Shown here: positions 23,310-34,560 of the stretch, piece by piece
How positions within the stretch are numbered: position 1 is the first letter of the stretch
Layout: each line of letters opens with the position of its first letter
Source: Epiperipatus broadwayi
Lineage: Eukaryota; Onychophora; Udeonychophora; Euonychophora; Peripatidae
Assembly: GCA_028023455.1 (NCBI GenBank)
Contig: JAQFVV010012477.1
Location: 3,675,365-3,739,364 of the forward strand
DNA length: 64,000 bases
Direction of reading: 5' to 3'
Notes under the pieces: model-generated
The model's database searches: none
What the model was told of the DNA's origin: nothing
Seen by the model: the letters and a program-made list of their open reading frames with translations, nothing else
Program-made: the position numbers and the translations under genes

Positions 23310-24660
23310 TGTAATTAATGCAACGTTAATAAAGTTTAAATCTTTTTTCTATTGTTCAGAAAATTAAACTATTAATAATAATTATGAAAATTGAGTACAG
23401 GTCTGTCTTATCTTTTTATTTTATTTTTATTGGTGGTCATTTATTTGTATATAATTTTATACTGTTAAACACAATTTATTTGGTCCTTTGATAAATCTAA
23501 TAGAAACAAGTCTGGTGATATATATAAACTTTAAATATTTTAAAAAGTCAATTTTATTTGAATCCAGTCAGACTTATTAAAATCTGGTTCACTTACATTA
23601 TATCAATGTTGTGCTTGTTAGATTTTTTTATCATTTATAAATTGTTGGAATAAATTATCCATCAATATTAAAATAACATTAAATGTTATCAATCCATGGG
23701 AGGGCTCTACCTTACAATGAGAAATATAAAAGCTGTTTTATCTTTTACTTTTAACTACTAAGATAAAATAATTTAAACTTTGATCATATAGAGAAAGTTA
23801 GGGAATTATACGGATAAGTGCACAGCTTAGCGAGTATGCAGATCACATGATTTCCAAGAAGAATTGATTAAGTTGATAAATACTATCTTCTTCCGCAGCT
23901 GTTTTTTTTGAAATAGACTATTTTATGACTATAGTTGAACATAAATTATAATATGTGTGATTCAGAGAGTATATTATCTTGTGCACAAAAGATTGCATAT
24001 ATACAAAGCATTAGCAATTAAAGTAAAACTCTGCAAAATATAACAAACAAATATATAAAATTTGTATTTGTTAAAGTTTAGGCGAATTCAGTGTTCTATT
24101 TTTATTAAACAATTTAATATATTCAGCTTTCTTCCTGGTAACACACCTATATAAATTTTAAAATTCAAAGAATGTCAGATTAAAGTAAAAAAAAAAAAAT
24201 TAGTTATCTGTGATAGTACTTGTGAAATAAACAATTTAAAAAGTTGAATTTTACCTGCCAATTTCAAAGAGATTTTTTTTAATTATAAATTTAAATTTTA
24301 GCGCATGATTAAAATATTTAATTATTAAAATAATTTAATTTCATAAATGCAAATCAAAGCTATTGTTTTCATTTAATTTTTAAAATGGCCCACAATAATA
24401 AAAAAAGAAATTTCAAGAATCATGTTTACAGTTCCTACCAATAAAATTGACATAAAAAAATAAAAGAGAAAATATATTCACTCAATTAGTAGCGTCTAAA
24501 CAAGCCATTATAAATCCAGAAAAGAAATTTTAAGAAAATAAACCGTTAAATATGAATTTTATGATGACAGTATAAACCAAACAGTGAACCTTTTGAGTCC
24601 ACATATATCACATATTGGTCCTTAAGTCTTTCATATGACATCTCACACTGTCGTTTTTTA
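23310..24660. other. No recognisable feature
   Basis: AT-rich DNA. No gene or repeat family is recognised. Confidence 0.4.
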
Positions 24661-24674
24661 ACTTTTGCATAAAC

Positions 24675-24786
24675 TTTTTTTTTCATGTGTCAAAGCATCG
24701 GCCGGGAAGCGAACCCGCAAACCCAGTACAATTGCTTGTAAGGCGGCTGTGCTGACCACTCGGCCACCAACGTTTGACAACTGTTA
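24675..24786 (-). mobile_element. tRNA-derived SINE, subfamily A, with target-site duplication
   Basis: In minus orientation the order is TTTGTCAAACG, TTGGTGG, A box TGGCCGAGTGG, GGCGGC, CTTACAAGCA, B box GGTTCGCTTCC, GGCCGATGC, TTTGACACATG and an A-tail. An 11-bp repeat, CATAAACTTTT, occurs at 24668-24678 and 24787-24797; the left copy overlaps the T-tract of the tail. Confidence 0.88.
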
Positions 24787-25426
24787 CATAAACTTTTGGT
24801 TTCATTTTATTATTCTGACATTATTTAAATATAGCTTTATTTTGTATTCCAAGTTTACCCAATGACAGAATCAATTTGATATCTCTATGGAGTATATTTG
24901 CTATAAAATCTTTAAATGTAAGCAGGATTTTTATATTCCACAAAAATCATACATATTTTTGATGCAAAACACATTTTTAGGAAGTTTGAAGTAGAATCAA
25001 TAATATAAAATTAGCTTTAGGAAATTTTCATTTTCAAGTTAGATATGCTGTAAATTCATATATGCAATGCTTGGTTAAAAAACAAATATTTTATTATCCT
25101 TGGAGTTGATAAGAAATTTGACCACTAAAAGTAAAGGAATTGGATCGTGATCCATAAACTTATTATGATTCAAAATCTACCAATCTAGCATTGCAATGAA
25201 CTATGTATAACTTTGATATAATTAATTAATCATCAGTCAAAATTTTCAAAACTGGGAATAGTTCAAAACTTATTCATTAGTGACTTGTTAAAATCCTTCA
25301 ATCGCCTGCTGAATCCAGTAACTTTAGATTAGTTTTTTAAAAAAGAAAGTGATCATATTATGGAATACAAACTTTCATTTTATCTTCCTGTGATAAATAT
25401 AAAATACATAAAGTTAATGTAAAAAC

Positions 25427-25945
25427 ACTAAAATGGAGTGTAAATATAAAATTTAGAGTCTTGCGTTGTTAGCCGAGAGGTATCGCAGCCGCCATGCAAG
25501 CAAGTAGTTGGTTGCAGACGGGTGTGGGTTCGCGTCCCGGCAGATGCTATGACATATGAAAAAAAAATATAAAATTTAGAAAGATTTACTTTCAATGCTT
25601 TCACATCATAATCATGGTTAGTTCATCTGCTGAGAACACTATTTCTTTGCTGATTTGAATGCTATTTGATTTTTGGTTGATTGCATATTCATTTTGTGTA
25701 ATGAACCCCAACTCCTTTATTTTAAGTTTGTGATCATTTCTTTGATCAAAAAAGAAATAATTGCAGGCATAAAGTAAAGAAGGCAATAAATGAACCAAAA
25801 AATCAAATAGCATTCAAATCAGCAAAAAAATATTGTTCGAGGCAGACAAACCATGATTATGACATGAAAGCAAAAGCATTGAAAATATACTTGGTACAAT
25901 AAATCTTTCTAAATTTTATATTTAAACACTATTTTAGTATATTTT
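25427..25945. repeat. Foldback element split by a SINE
   Basis: Left arm pieces 25427-25457 and 25567-25690 mirror the right arm about 25790-25945. Examples are GCTGATTTGAATGCTATTTG against CAAATAGCATTCAAATCAGC, and AAATATAAAATTT against AAATTTTATATTT. The left arm is interrupted by the SINE at 25458-25566. The SINE is therefore younger than the foldback. Confidence 0.8.
25458..25566 (+). mobile_element. tRNA-derived SINE, subfamily B, with 14-bp target-site duplication
   Basis: A box TAGCCGAGAGG (25470-25480) and B box GGTTCGCGTCC (25527-25537) are followed by GGCAGATGCTATGACATATG and an A-tail. Compared with subfamily A it has GTTAGCCGAGAGGT at the head and an insertion of about 10 nt (CAAGTAGTTGG region) between the boxes. 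The perfect duplication ATATAAAATTTAGA lies at 25444-25457 and 25567-25580. Confidence 0.92.
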
Positions 25946-25964
25946 ACATTAATATTTAGATAAA

Positions 25965-26262
25965 TATAGGGAATTTGAACTAAACTTTCAAGCCACTTCA
26001 CTATCCATACTAATGATACACATGACCACACAATGCAGAAAAGATAAAAAATTACCAATATCTGTATTTTGTGCTAAACCAGCACTCATCAGTTGGTCCA
26101 GATTACCATCTCCCATACATATATATTTATAATCAGTGCTCAGTTTATATTAAGATAGCAAATCTTTACACTTTAATGGACAGGCTTCAACCTACTGCAA
26201 CCTCCAATTCTTCAGCCACCCATACCATTGAAAATGGTATGGAGGGTGGAGTATAAAAACAT
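25965..26262 (-). mobile_element. Family R element with hammerhead motif (copy g)
   Basis: The minus-strand hammerhead at 26050-26110 has CTGATGAG, TGCT/AGCA around GGTTT, CAAAA (the CpG-to-CA state), a tiny stem III ending ATA, and inner stem I ACCAA/TTGGT. The unit end GGGAATTTGAAC is at 25969. The body runs to 26250 and ends in a small palindrome (ACCATT..AATGGT) not seen in other copies. Confidence 0.75.
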
Positions 26263-26269
26263 AAATATC

Positions 26270-27335
26270 AAATTAATAATTATATTTAAAAATAACAAAA
26301 ATCTATAATTTTCAAATATATAAAAAATATATTGTATCAATATAGAAAGTAATCATTGATGCATTTTAATAGAACAAACATTTCTACTGTAAGGATTCAA
26401 ACTCAACCCATGAGCCAAAGCATGGTCTTGACAATTTTGATTAAAAGCAAGTAATTAAAAACAAAATTTCAATGTGTACATCTAAATTCAAACAAACTGA
26501 TTGAAAAACTATAAACATTTGTAATATATTTATTAAATTTTAAATATTAATGAATACAGTTTGGTTATGAATAGAGAAGCATTTTGCAATGAAAGAATAA
26601 ATATTTCTAATTTTTAATGTTCATTTCTTATCATAGTAATGGTGATCTGGTAAGTCAATATTGTCTGAATAATATTTAATGAAATAATCAATTAGCATTT
26701 AAAGATTAATATACATACATTACCTATCTAGTTTAAATATCATTTAAAATTTATGATTATATATACATTTTTTTATTTTTTTATTTTAAAAATAAAATAA
26801 ATTAAAGAAGTTAGTTATAAGTGAACACTTGATTTCTGTGTTTGCATAATAAACAGGTGTTTAGATTTCTAAAATACTTATCTGATGAAGTTAAGTTTTA
26901 AATAAAACACACGATATAGTATGAGAAATTAGTTTAGTCATTATTTGTTAAATAGCAATTGGCACACACGCATATATTTAAATATATATTACTTGTATTC
27001 AACATCTGTAAGAATAACAAAAGGATTATTTGCTTTCCAGTAGTACTAATTATTCAACTAATAATTTATGCAACCGTAGCCATATGCTCCTAATCAGAAT
27101 AACTCTACGCACAAAAAAATAACATTTAATTAAAAACAAACTATTGACCCATCACAATTGTGCTCAGAGTTTAGGCAAATACTTTACATAGAAAACATAA
27201 CAGTTGCATTTTAAATTAATAATCTATATATATAATACAAATAAAATGTCCTTTAATTAAAAAAACTATTGTAATAACAATAAAAATAATAAATATAACG
27301 GTATGGTGAAAGGGGAAGAATATAAAAAAAAAGGG
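26270..27335. other. No recognisable feature
   Basis: AT-rich DNA. No gene or repeat family is recognised. Confidence 0.4.
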
Positions 27336-27339
27336 AAAG

Positions 27340-27690
27340 GGATCTGGAAATGGTATGTAGTCCAGGACAAGAATAGCCTTTGGTTGCAAGTCCGAGATGC
27401 ATTTCCTCATTGAGCGAGCGACCACATGAGTCGCAAGCATTCTTATGGATGAGTCCTGTGACAGAGACCGAATAGGTGGGGGTTGGAGGATTGCCCACGT
27501 ATCTGTCAGGAGCGGAGGTTGGGCTAGTTTGGTATCTTTTGTTTTGAAAGAGTGAGTTAGGCCCAATCGTTTTTGATTCTCTGAGTGTATTTTCTGGTCA
27601 AAAATAAGAAACACATCGGAGTCGCCAGAGTGCATAGATGAGAAAATCTGAAAGTCTGATAGTCCGTAAAGACCCCTGTTTCGATATCAT
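27340..27690 (-). pseudogene. GC-richer coding-like remnant with a C-x2-C motif, unidentified
   Basis: About 350 bp have a clearly higher G+C content than the flanks. The minus strand stays open from about 27688 down to the CTCCAACC area near 27495, then the reading continues best in another frame to about 27345. This implies one frameshift. The second frame contains CDSCGRSLNEE and then GYSCPGL, so CxxC is followed by another cysteine; this could be a zinc ribbon, a zinc knuckle or chance. I do not recognise the protein. It may be a decayed transposon gene, a retrocopy or a host exon; an AACAG precedes the open frame. Base composition unlike its surroundings suggests a different origin or selection. 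Confidence 0.4.
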
Positions 27691-27991
27691 CCAATATAAC
27701 TTCCACAACTTAATTTATTTTTAAACTATTGCTTAGGTGAACATATATTTAATTAATATTTTGTTATATATATACGTAGATTATTCTGTGTAAATTATTT
27801 AACAGTTCAGTAATAGATTATTCATAGTCTATGTTGTTAATAAGTATACATAGCTACATAGGGCTATAAAAATAAATCAAGTTCTGTTGAATGTTATTTT
27901 TAATTAATGTTATACTTGATTTTTTTTTATGATATAAAATTGCCAGGCAACATTATTTATTCTCTGTATATGTATATATAAATAAGAAGAT

Positions 27992-28166
27992 ATATCCATT
28001 AAATAGAGAAAGAAACTTCAAACTTTGTTCTTATCCAGAAATTCTCAATTACAACTAATTGGCAGTTCCTGAGGCTAAGCAAGTTTTACTCATAAACCTG
28101 TAACAATAATTGAGAATTTCTTGCTGACAACGAAGGTTAAAGTTTCTTTCTCTATTTAATGGGTAT
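27992..28166. repeat. Hairpin MITE-like element, about 60-bp arms
   Basis: The left arm (27992-28053, CCATTAAATAGAGAAAGAAA..) and right arm (28105-28166) are near reverse complements. They include TTGAGAATTTCTT/AGAAATTCTCAA and AAAGAAACTT/AAGTTTCTTT. The loop is about 50 bp. Nothing else is recognised between this and 29.6 kb. Confidence 0.75.
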
Positions 28167-28169
28167 TAT

Positions 28170-29620
28170 CTTCCCATTTCAATTAATTATTATGAAAACA
28201 ATCCCTGGCAACATTTACTTCAATATATATATATATAACAATAAAAATAATAAATATAATGGTAATTTAAAAAAAGCTAGAAATAAAGTCATAAGTAATA
28301 TTGTTCAGGTCTTTTTTTTTTACTGAGAATTTTAATGAGATAGCCATATAACTTCATACACATCGTTATTTACTGAATTGGACTGCATACTCAATGTCTT
28401 CCGACTGATGTGCTAATTATTCTTGCCTAGCTTACCATGGCAAAAGATTGATTACCATAATAAAACATTTTACAGCTTATAAAATAGGTGTCATAATTTT
28501 AATTAGCAGTAAGACCAACCCTTCTTTTCATAACTCACTTCCACTCTGCTTCTAAGTATCACTTGCAATTTAGATTTCATCAATCAACAGTAGAATGGAG
28601 TGGAAGTTCTAAAAGAATGAGTGAATACTGTCTGCATCATTAGCCATTGCTCTTACCATGATGTAGACTTTTTTTTGTTATTTATGGCACCTACCATATT
28701 GCAGACTATTCTATTGTCTTGGACTCCAGAGAAAAATATTCCCTTGTTTTTTTTTTTTAACAGAACATGGGAAAACATGTTTGTCTACATTTCATCAACT
28801 CCATATTACAGGAGAGCAAATTCTTTGCTGACTTTTATTTTTTTATTTCTACTTTCTAAAATATTGGATTCCTAATAATTTTTCTTGGATTTAAACTCTT
28901 CATAGAATGGATGAGATTTTATTTACAACATGATTCGAAATAGATAAAACTAAAAATATCTTAAAGTGTAGTTTAATTTATGAACTGTTTATTTTTTCTT
29001 TTTATACCGTTTATATGTATTTATAGGAGCACATACACATTATTTTTTCAAATCTGATTAATGTGAACTTAGCTGAGTGAAAAATGATGAATGCTAAAAC
29101 GATTCTGATCAATTTTAAAGTCTTGTATGGTCACTTTAAGAGACTCACTATAATAAACAAATATTTATTTTAAGGAAGAACTGAACAGATGTTTTATTAT
29201 AACTAATCACAATAATCTTTCAGAGTTCTACTATGACTTAAAGTATGACTGTGTATTTACAAGAATAAATAAATTCTATAACAGTCTTACATTTGGGCTA
29301 ACAAGTTTGTTCTAAACATTCAAATTACATAAATTCGATTTAAAGTTATCTCAGGTTATAATATTAATGTATTCTAAATAATATTATTTAAAATTTTAAA
29401 TCACTAAAATTATAATTATTACTATTGATATGAATAAATAGAAAGGATAATTTTATTGCATTTAATTCAATTAAATATTAAAATGAAAATGGTGTTAAGT
29501 GTATAAAAATAATAATCAATATTTTATATCAAGCAGTGTACTTTTAGTAAATAACGTATAATAATTATAGAATGTTAAACAACATTTTGGTATTGGTAGG
29601 AAATTTATATCTGCAATAAG
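28170..29620. other. No recognisable feature
   Basis: AT-rich DNA. The longest open frame (28621-28875) is low-complexity and Phe/Leu-rich, with no coding character I can support. Confidence 0.4.
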
Positions 29621-29629
29621 AAAAAAAAA

Positions 29630-31234
29630 GATGGAATTATTACTAAAAAGAGAGATGACATCATGAAATTGGTAGAAGATTTTTATCAAGAATTATATAG
29701 TAATAAAGAACAAGTACCTCCTATATCAATTACATCTTTCGAATTGCCCAGAATTTTAAATGAAGAAGTGAGACATGCAATTAAATGTATGAAGAAAGGA
29801 AAGGCTTCAGGAAATGATGGAATTATAATTGATATATTAAAAGAAGCAGGTGAAGAAATAGAAACAATTTTAGCAAAGTTATATACCAAATGTCTAAATG
29901 ATAAAGATGTATCAGAAGATTGGAAGAATGCAGTAATAATATTAATATTTAAAAAAGGTGATAAAGAAGATATTAGAAATTACAGACCTATCAGCCTTTT
30001 ATCAGTTTTATATAAAAAATTTTACTAAGATAATTACAACTCGTCTACAGGGGAGAACTTTGGATTTCCACCAACCAAGAGAACAAGCTGGATTTAAAAG
30101 TGGTTTTAGTACAATAGATCATATCCAGGTATTGAGAGAAGTCATAGAAAGGACAAATGAATATGAGTTGTCATTATGTTTTGGATTTGTAGATTATGAA
30201 AAGGCATTTGATTCTATACACATTTCTTCAGTGATTAAAGCATTGGATCATCAAGGTATAGATCCAGGATATTGTAATATTCTAAAGAATATTTATAAAA
30301 ATGCAACAGCAACAATTAGATTACATAATCATACTGGAAAAATCAACATTGAGAAAGGTGTAAGAAAAGGTGACTCCATATCTCCAAAACTTTTTACAGA
30401 AGTGCTGCAAGAAGTATTTTGTGGATTAAAATGGGAAACTAAAGGAGTGAAAGTAAATGGAGAGTATTTAAGTCATTTAGATTTTGCAGATGATGTAGTT
30501 GTTTTTGCAAATAATGCTTCAGAGCTGCAGGAAATGTTGCAGGAGTTAGCATATGAAAGTAGAAAAGTAGGACTAAAGATAAATGTTAAAAAGACAAAAG
30601 TAATGCTTAATCGATTTGCTCAAAATATGAAAATAAAGATTGATTATGAAGAATTAGAAGAAATTAACAGTTACAAATACCTTGGTCAGATTATTAATAC
30701 AGATAGAAACATAATGGAGGATATTAATCATAGAATTAAACTTGGTTGGAATGCCTTTGGTAGAAATAACTTAATATTAAAAGGAAATATGCCTATGTGT
30801 TTGAAAAGGATGGTTTTTAACAAATGTGTTTTACCAGTTCTTACTTATGGATCTGAGACTTGGACACTTAATAGAAGAGCAATACAGAAACTTCAGACCA
30901 CTCAAAGGAGTATGGAGAGATGTATGTTGGGAGTAACAAGAAGAGATCAAAAACGCAATGTATGGGTAAGACAACAAACAGGTGTTACTGACCTTATTGA
31001 AAAAATTAAAAGATTGAAATGGAGTTGGGCTGGACATATTGCTAGAAGAGATAATAATAGATGGACAATTGAAATTTTAAACTGGATTCCAAGAGATTGT
31101 AAAAGACCCAGAAAGAGACCACATAAGAAAATGTGCAGGGGTGTTGTGGAGAAGAGAAGCTAAATATCGGAGAAGATGGATTAAACTTGGAGAGACCTTC
31201 ATCCTGCAGTGGATTGATAACAGTTGATGATGAT
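29630..31234 (+). pseudogene. RTE-type LINE, 5'-truncated reverse transcriptase remnant
   Basis: This encodes the reverse transcriptase and C-terminal region of a non-LTR retrotransposon. Landmarks in order are [47 protein letters not shown] (motif A), KGDSISPKLF (motif B), FADDVV (catalytic motif C, FADD at 30483-30494), YLGQIINTD, YGSETWTLN, the WAGHIARRDNNRW tail, and a terminal TGATGATGATGA repeat at 31225-31234. The YGSETWTL and GHIARR blocks and the short TGA-repeat 3' end are typical of the RTE clade. The endonuclease is missing. Two frameshifts break it: in the A-run near 30015 and near 31130, after which the frame continues to a stop at 31225-31227. No target duplication was found. 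Confidence 0.9.
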
Positions 31235-31239
31235 GAATT

Positions 31240-32461
31240 ATAAAACCATTTGACGATATAAAATTAATAAATGTTGAGCATTATTGATTAAAGATGAGAA
31301 CCAGATAATTAGCAAAATATAATTATTTTATTAACAATAAATAATAATAAAATATTTAAATGATGGAAATAACAATAATAATAAGTTCTCCGCAATGATT
31401 ATAAATATTCTTGTGAAGTTTTTAATTATTGGGAAATGATTCCTATTTTATTGCTAACTAAATATGTGTTGTACCTTGACATGACTTAAAGCACTTTATT
31501 GAGGAAGGTTGTTTAAATCTATTCAAAATACTTAATTATAAATAATAAACAAAATAAAAAATGTTTAATTGCATCTTTTAATTATATTACTACTAATAAA
31601 ATCCATTTCTTCTAGGTATAAAACTTATAAATTTAGATGTTTTTTAAATAACCCAACTTAGATATTCTTCTTAAAATATGAACCTGATTCTAATAGGTAC
31701 TGGAAAAATTCCACAAAATCAAGTTCACATTATGAATAAAATGATAATACAATATTTTCAGAAGTTAAACTCAATATAATGTTTATAAAAAATTCTGAGA
31801 ATACCTATGTGGATAAATAAAGAAGGGTAATGTTTAAAAAATATCTCAAACTACACAATTTAAATACTTTTGATTACAGAAGCATAAAATTAGCCATAAA
31901 ACATATAAAATGTCAGGTTTTACAGCTTAATATTAACTATTTATTAATTATCTTAAATATTAATTACTGCTCTTCATTCTTTTATTTTACCTTTTCTGTT
32001 GTGAGAACTTTCACTGAACAAGATAATTCTAGATATTCTAACATTTAAACAAATTTAAGAAATATAATATATTCTTATGATTTAAAATTAATTGAAAGTC
32101 TTAAAAAATTCAAAATATTTATTTTGGCGGTTTTCAAAATATTTGAAAATGATTAAATACTTTGGCATTTAATGTTGTAAAAACTTAATGGATGGGAGAA
32201 ACAAAATTTAATCCGAATGTTTTCAAAATATTTAGTTTGAGTGTTTTAAGTACCATCCATTAAGAGTAAATTTAAAATTATTTCAGAAAATCTAAATAAG
32301 ATTTTTTTTTTCCCTAGATGTGAGGCATAATAAATAATCCTTGAATCTAATAGTGAGTTAAAACTATTCCAGAGAACCACAATAAGTTGTCGTATACTCT
32401 GGAATGTAGATATTAATCTCAAGGGTGGAATGCGTTAATTATAACTTTTTTCAAAATATTT
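31240..32461. other. No recognisable feature
   Basis: AT-rich DNA. A short inverted pair (ATTCCAGAG/CTCTGGAAT) lies near 32368-32404. No gene is recognised. Confidence 0.4.
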
Positions 32462-32474
32462 ATGAAGATAAAAC

Positions 32475-32609
32475 CTATGGTGGTCGAGTCGTCAGCACAG
32501 CCGCCTTACAAGCAGTTTTCCCGGGCTAGCGGGTTCATTTTCCAGCCGATGTTATGACACATGAAAAAAAAAAAAACTATAATTATCCAATATAAAAGTG
32601 TTTTTCTAG
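32475..32609 (+). mobile_element. tRNA-derived SINE, subfamily A, with extra 3' sequence
   Basis: The copy has A box GGTCGAGTCGTC and a weakened B box GGTTCATTTTCC. It ends GATGTTATGACACATG with 13 A. A 13-bp direct repeat, ATGAAGATAAAAC, lies at 32462-32474 and 32610-32622. The second copy starts about 36 bp beyond the A-tail, so the insert seems to carry non-SINE sequence at its 3' end. Confidence 0.75.
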
Positions 32610-33199
32610 ATGAAGATAAAACTCATTAATTAATTTTTTTTAATAATAATTGCCTGATACACTGGTGTTTATCCAGGAAACTTTAGGTTGCTGTAGTAAA
32701 TATAATATCAAACAACAACAAAAAAAAAAAATTGGAGGCCAGATAAGTGAATAATAATATGAAGTAAGTAAAAGTGGCATTCCATATAATTTTCACATTT
32801 AAATCAAAGTTTTAAAATTTTATTCACTTTAAAAGGCATTATAAGCCAATAAACGTGGTTAGATATTCGTTCTCCGTTAATGACAGTTTTGAGATATATT
32901 TGCAATTAAGGCAAATGTTTATTTGGTTTTCTAATCCATTATTGCAAGATGCCTATATAGCTAACTTTAAAATTAAGGCCAATACAGTTTTTATTTGAAA
33001 TCAGTTAATAAAGAAGATCAAACAATTCTGAACACATTAAGTGCATTTATAAGTTTGTATCACATGATTAATGAGATTATTCTTTTTGCTCAAAATTCTT
33101 CACTCTTTTGCCTTTTTTATCAGAAAATTTTACTATTGTTGTCAGAATATGACAAGCAACAGGTTATCTGTGGAAGGTTTTAAAAAATGTTGCCACCAA

Positions 33200-33308
33200 T
33201 TTTTTTTTTTTTTCATGTGTCAAAGCATCGGCCGGGAAACGAAACCGCGAACCCGGGACAAGTGCTTGTAAGGCGGCTGTGAGACCACTCGGCCACCAAT
33301 GCTTGACA
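33200..33308 (-). mobile_element. tRNA-derived SINE, subfamily A
   Basis: The minus strand carries GTCAAGCATTGGTGG, A box TGGCCGAGTGG, GGCGG, CTTACAAGCA, the B-box region GGTTTCGTTTCCC, GGCCGATGC, TTTGACACATG and an A-tail of about 13. No exact target duplication is visible. Confidence 0.85.
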
Positions 33309-33864
33309 CCACTAAATTTGTAATAAAATTATTTTAAAATTATACAATAATATTTTTAATTAACATATTACATTAATTAAGAAAAAAATATATATTCATT
33401 TTACAAATAACTATTTCTATCGTAAATATTAAAAAAGGGGTTTTTATTTATTTTTAAGTTGTCAAGAATTTTATGATCAATTGTGCACACACACATGTAT
33501 ATCCAAATATTATATTAAAACTTTTTATCATTATTAAGTGTAATTTCAATCTTATAAATATCCTAATAAAGTTATTCCTATCACGCTTTTTTTATTCTAT
33601 ATGTTTTTTTTAAAGTGTATGAGTGTTTTTTTTGTAACTAAATATAAACTGCAATAAAAAAAAATTGATCCACATAGAAAATACTGTGTTTTTAATATAT
33701 GTATCAGTTTGATAATTTTTTATATCACTTCAATATTATTTGTAACCATACAACAATAATAGTAATAATTAATATTGGTTATATTGATAAACAAATAATT
33801 TTTTATAAGTTCCATTAATATGGACATAGTAAATATTATTGCAATATATATATATATATATATA

Positions 33865-34560
33865 ACCATGAGGGACTTGAACACAGATTTTCAAGCTCCC
33901 TTCAGCTATCCACTCTATTTCACACAACTGATACACATAACCACACATATGCAAAAAAGGTAAATGATCTTCAATATATATATATTTCATGCTAAACCAG
34001 TACTTATCAATTGATCCAAATCATCATCTCCCACACACATATATATAATCAGTGCCTGGTTTATATTAAGATAGTAAATCTTTCAACTTTAATGGATAGA
34101 CTTCAATCTACTTCACTTTCCAACTTTTCAGTCATCCATACCATTGAAAATCTGTTGATGGAACACCCAAATCCCTTGTTGATGCCAATATTATTGTCTT
34201 GATTATGTTGACTTTAAATTATTCTGACTTCTCATGTATAGGATCTTATCCATTTAAGTACACAGAAGAGGGATATATTAAATCAAATATGACAAATTTC
34301 AGCCTGTATCCTGCCCATCCCTCTTCTGTGTATTTAAATGGATAGGGACTAATAAATGAGAGAACAAAATGACTTAATATCAACATAAGCATGCCTAAAA
34401 TATTGGCATCAACAAGAGATTTGGATGTTCCATCATCAAATTTTCAATGGTATTGATGGTTGAAGAGTTGAAGGATGGAATAGATTGAAGCCGATCCATT
34501 AAAGTTTGAAGATTTACTACCTTAAAATAAACTTAGCATTGATTATATATATATATATAC
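33865..34560. mobile_element. Family R head-to-head pair (foldback), hammerhead copy h
   Basis: The left half is a minus-strand unit: unit end at 33870-33900 and hammerhead at 33963-34027 with decayed core TTGATAAG but GAAA present. Its body continues to about 34200. The right half (34380-34558) is the same body in plus orientation, with TTTGGATGTTCCATCATCA and GGTTGAAGAGTTG. It stops at a TA tract before a ribozyme is reached. The centre holds a nested inverted pair (TACACAGAAGAGGGA/TCCCTCTTCTGTGTA). Confidence 0.8.

Noticed and set aside
29686-29889. Minus-strand open frame opposite the RTE element
   Set aside because: It is a shadow of the plus-strand reverse transcriptase frame.
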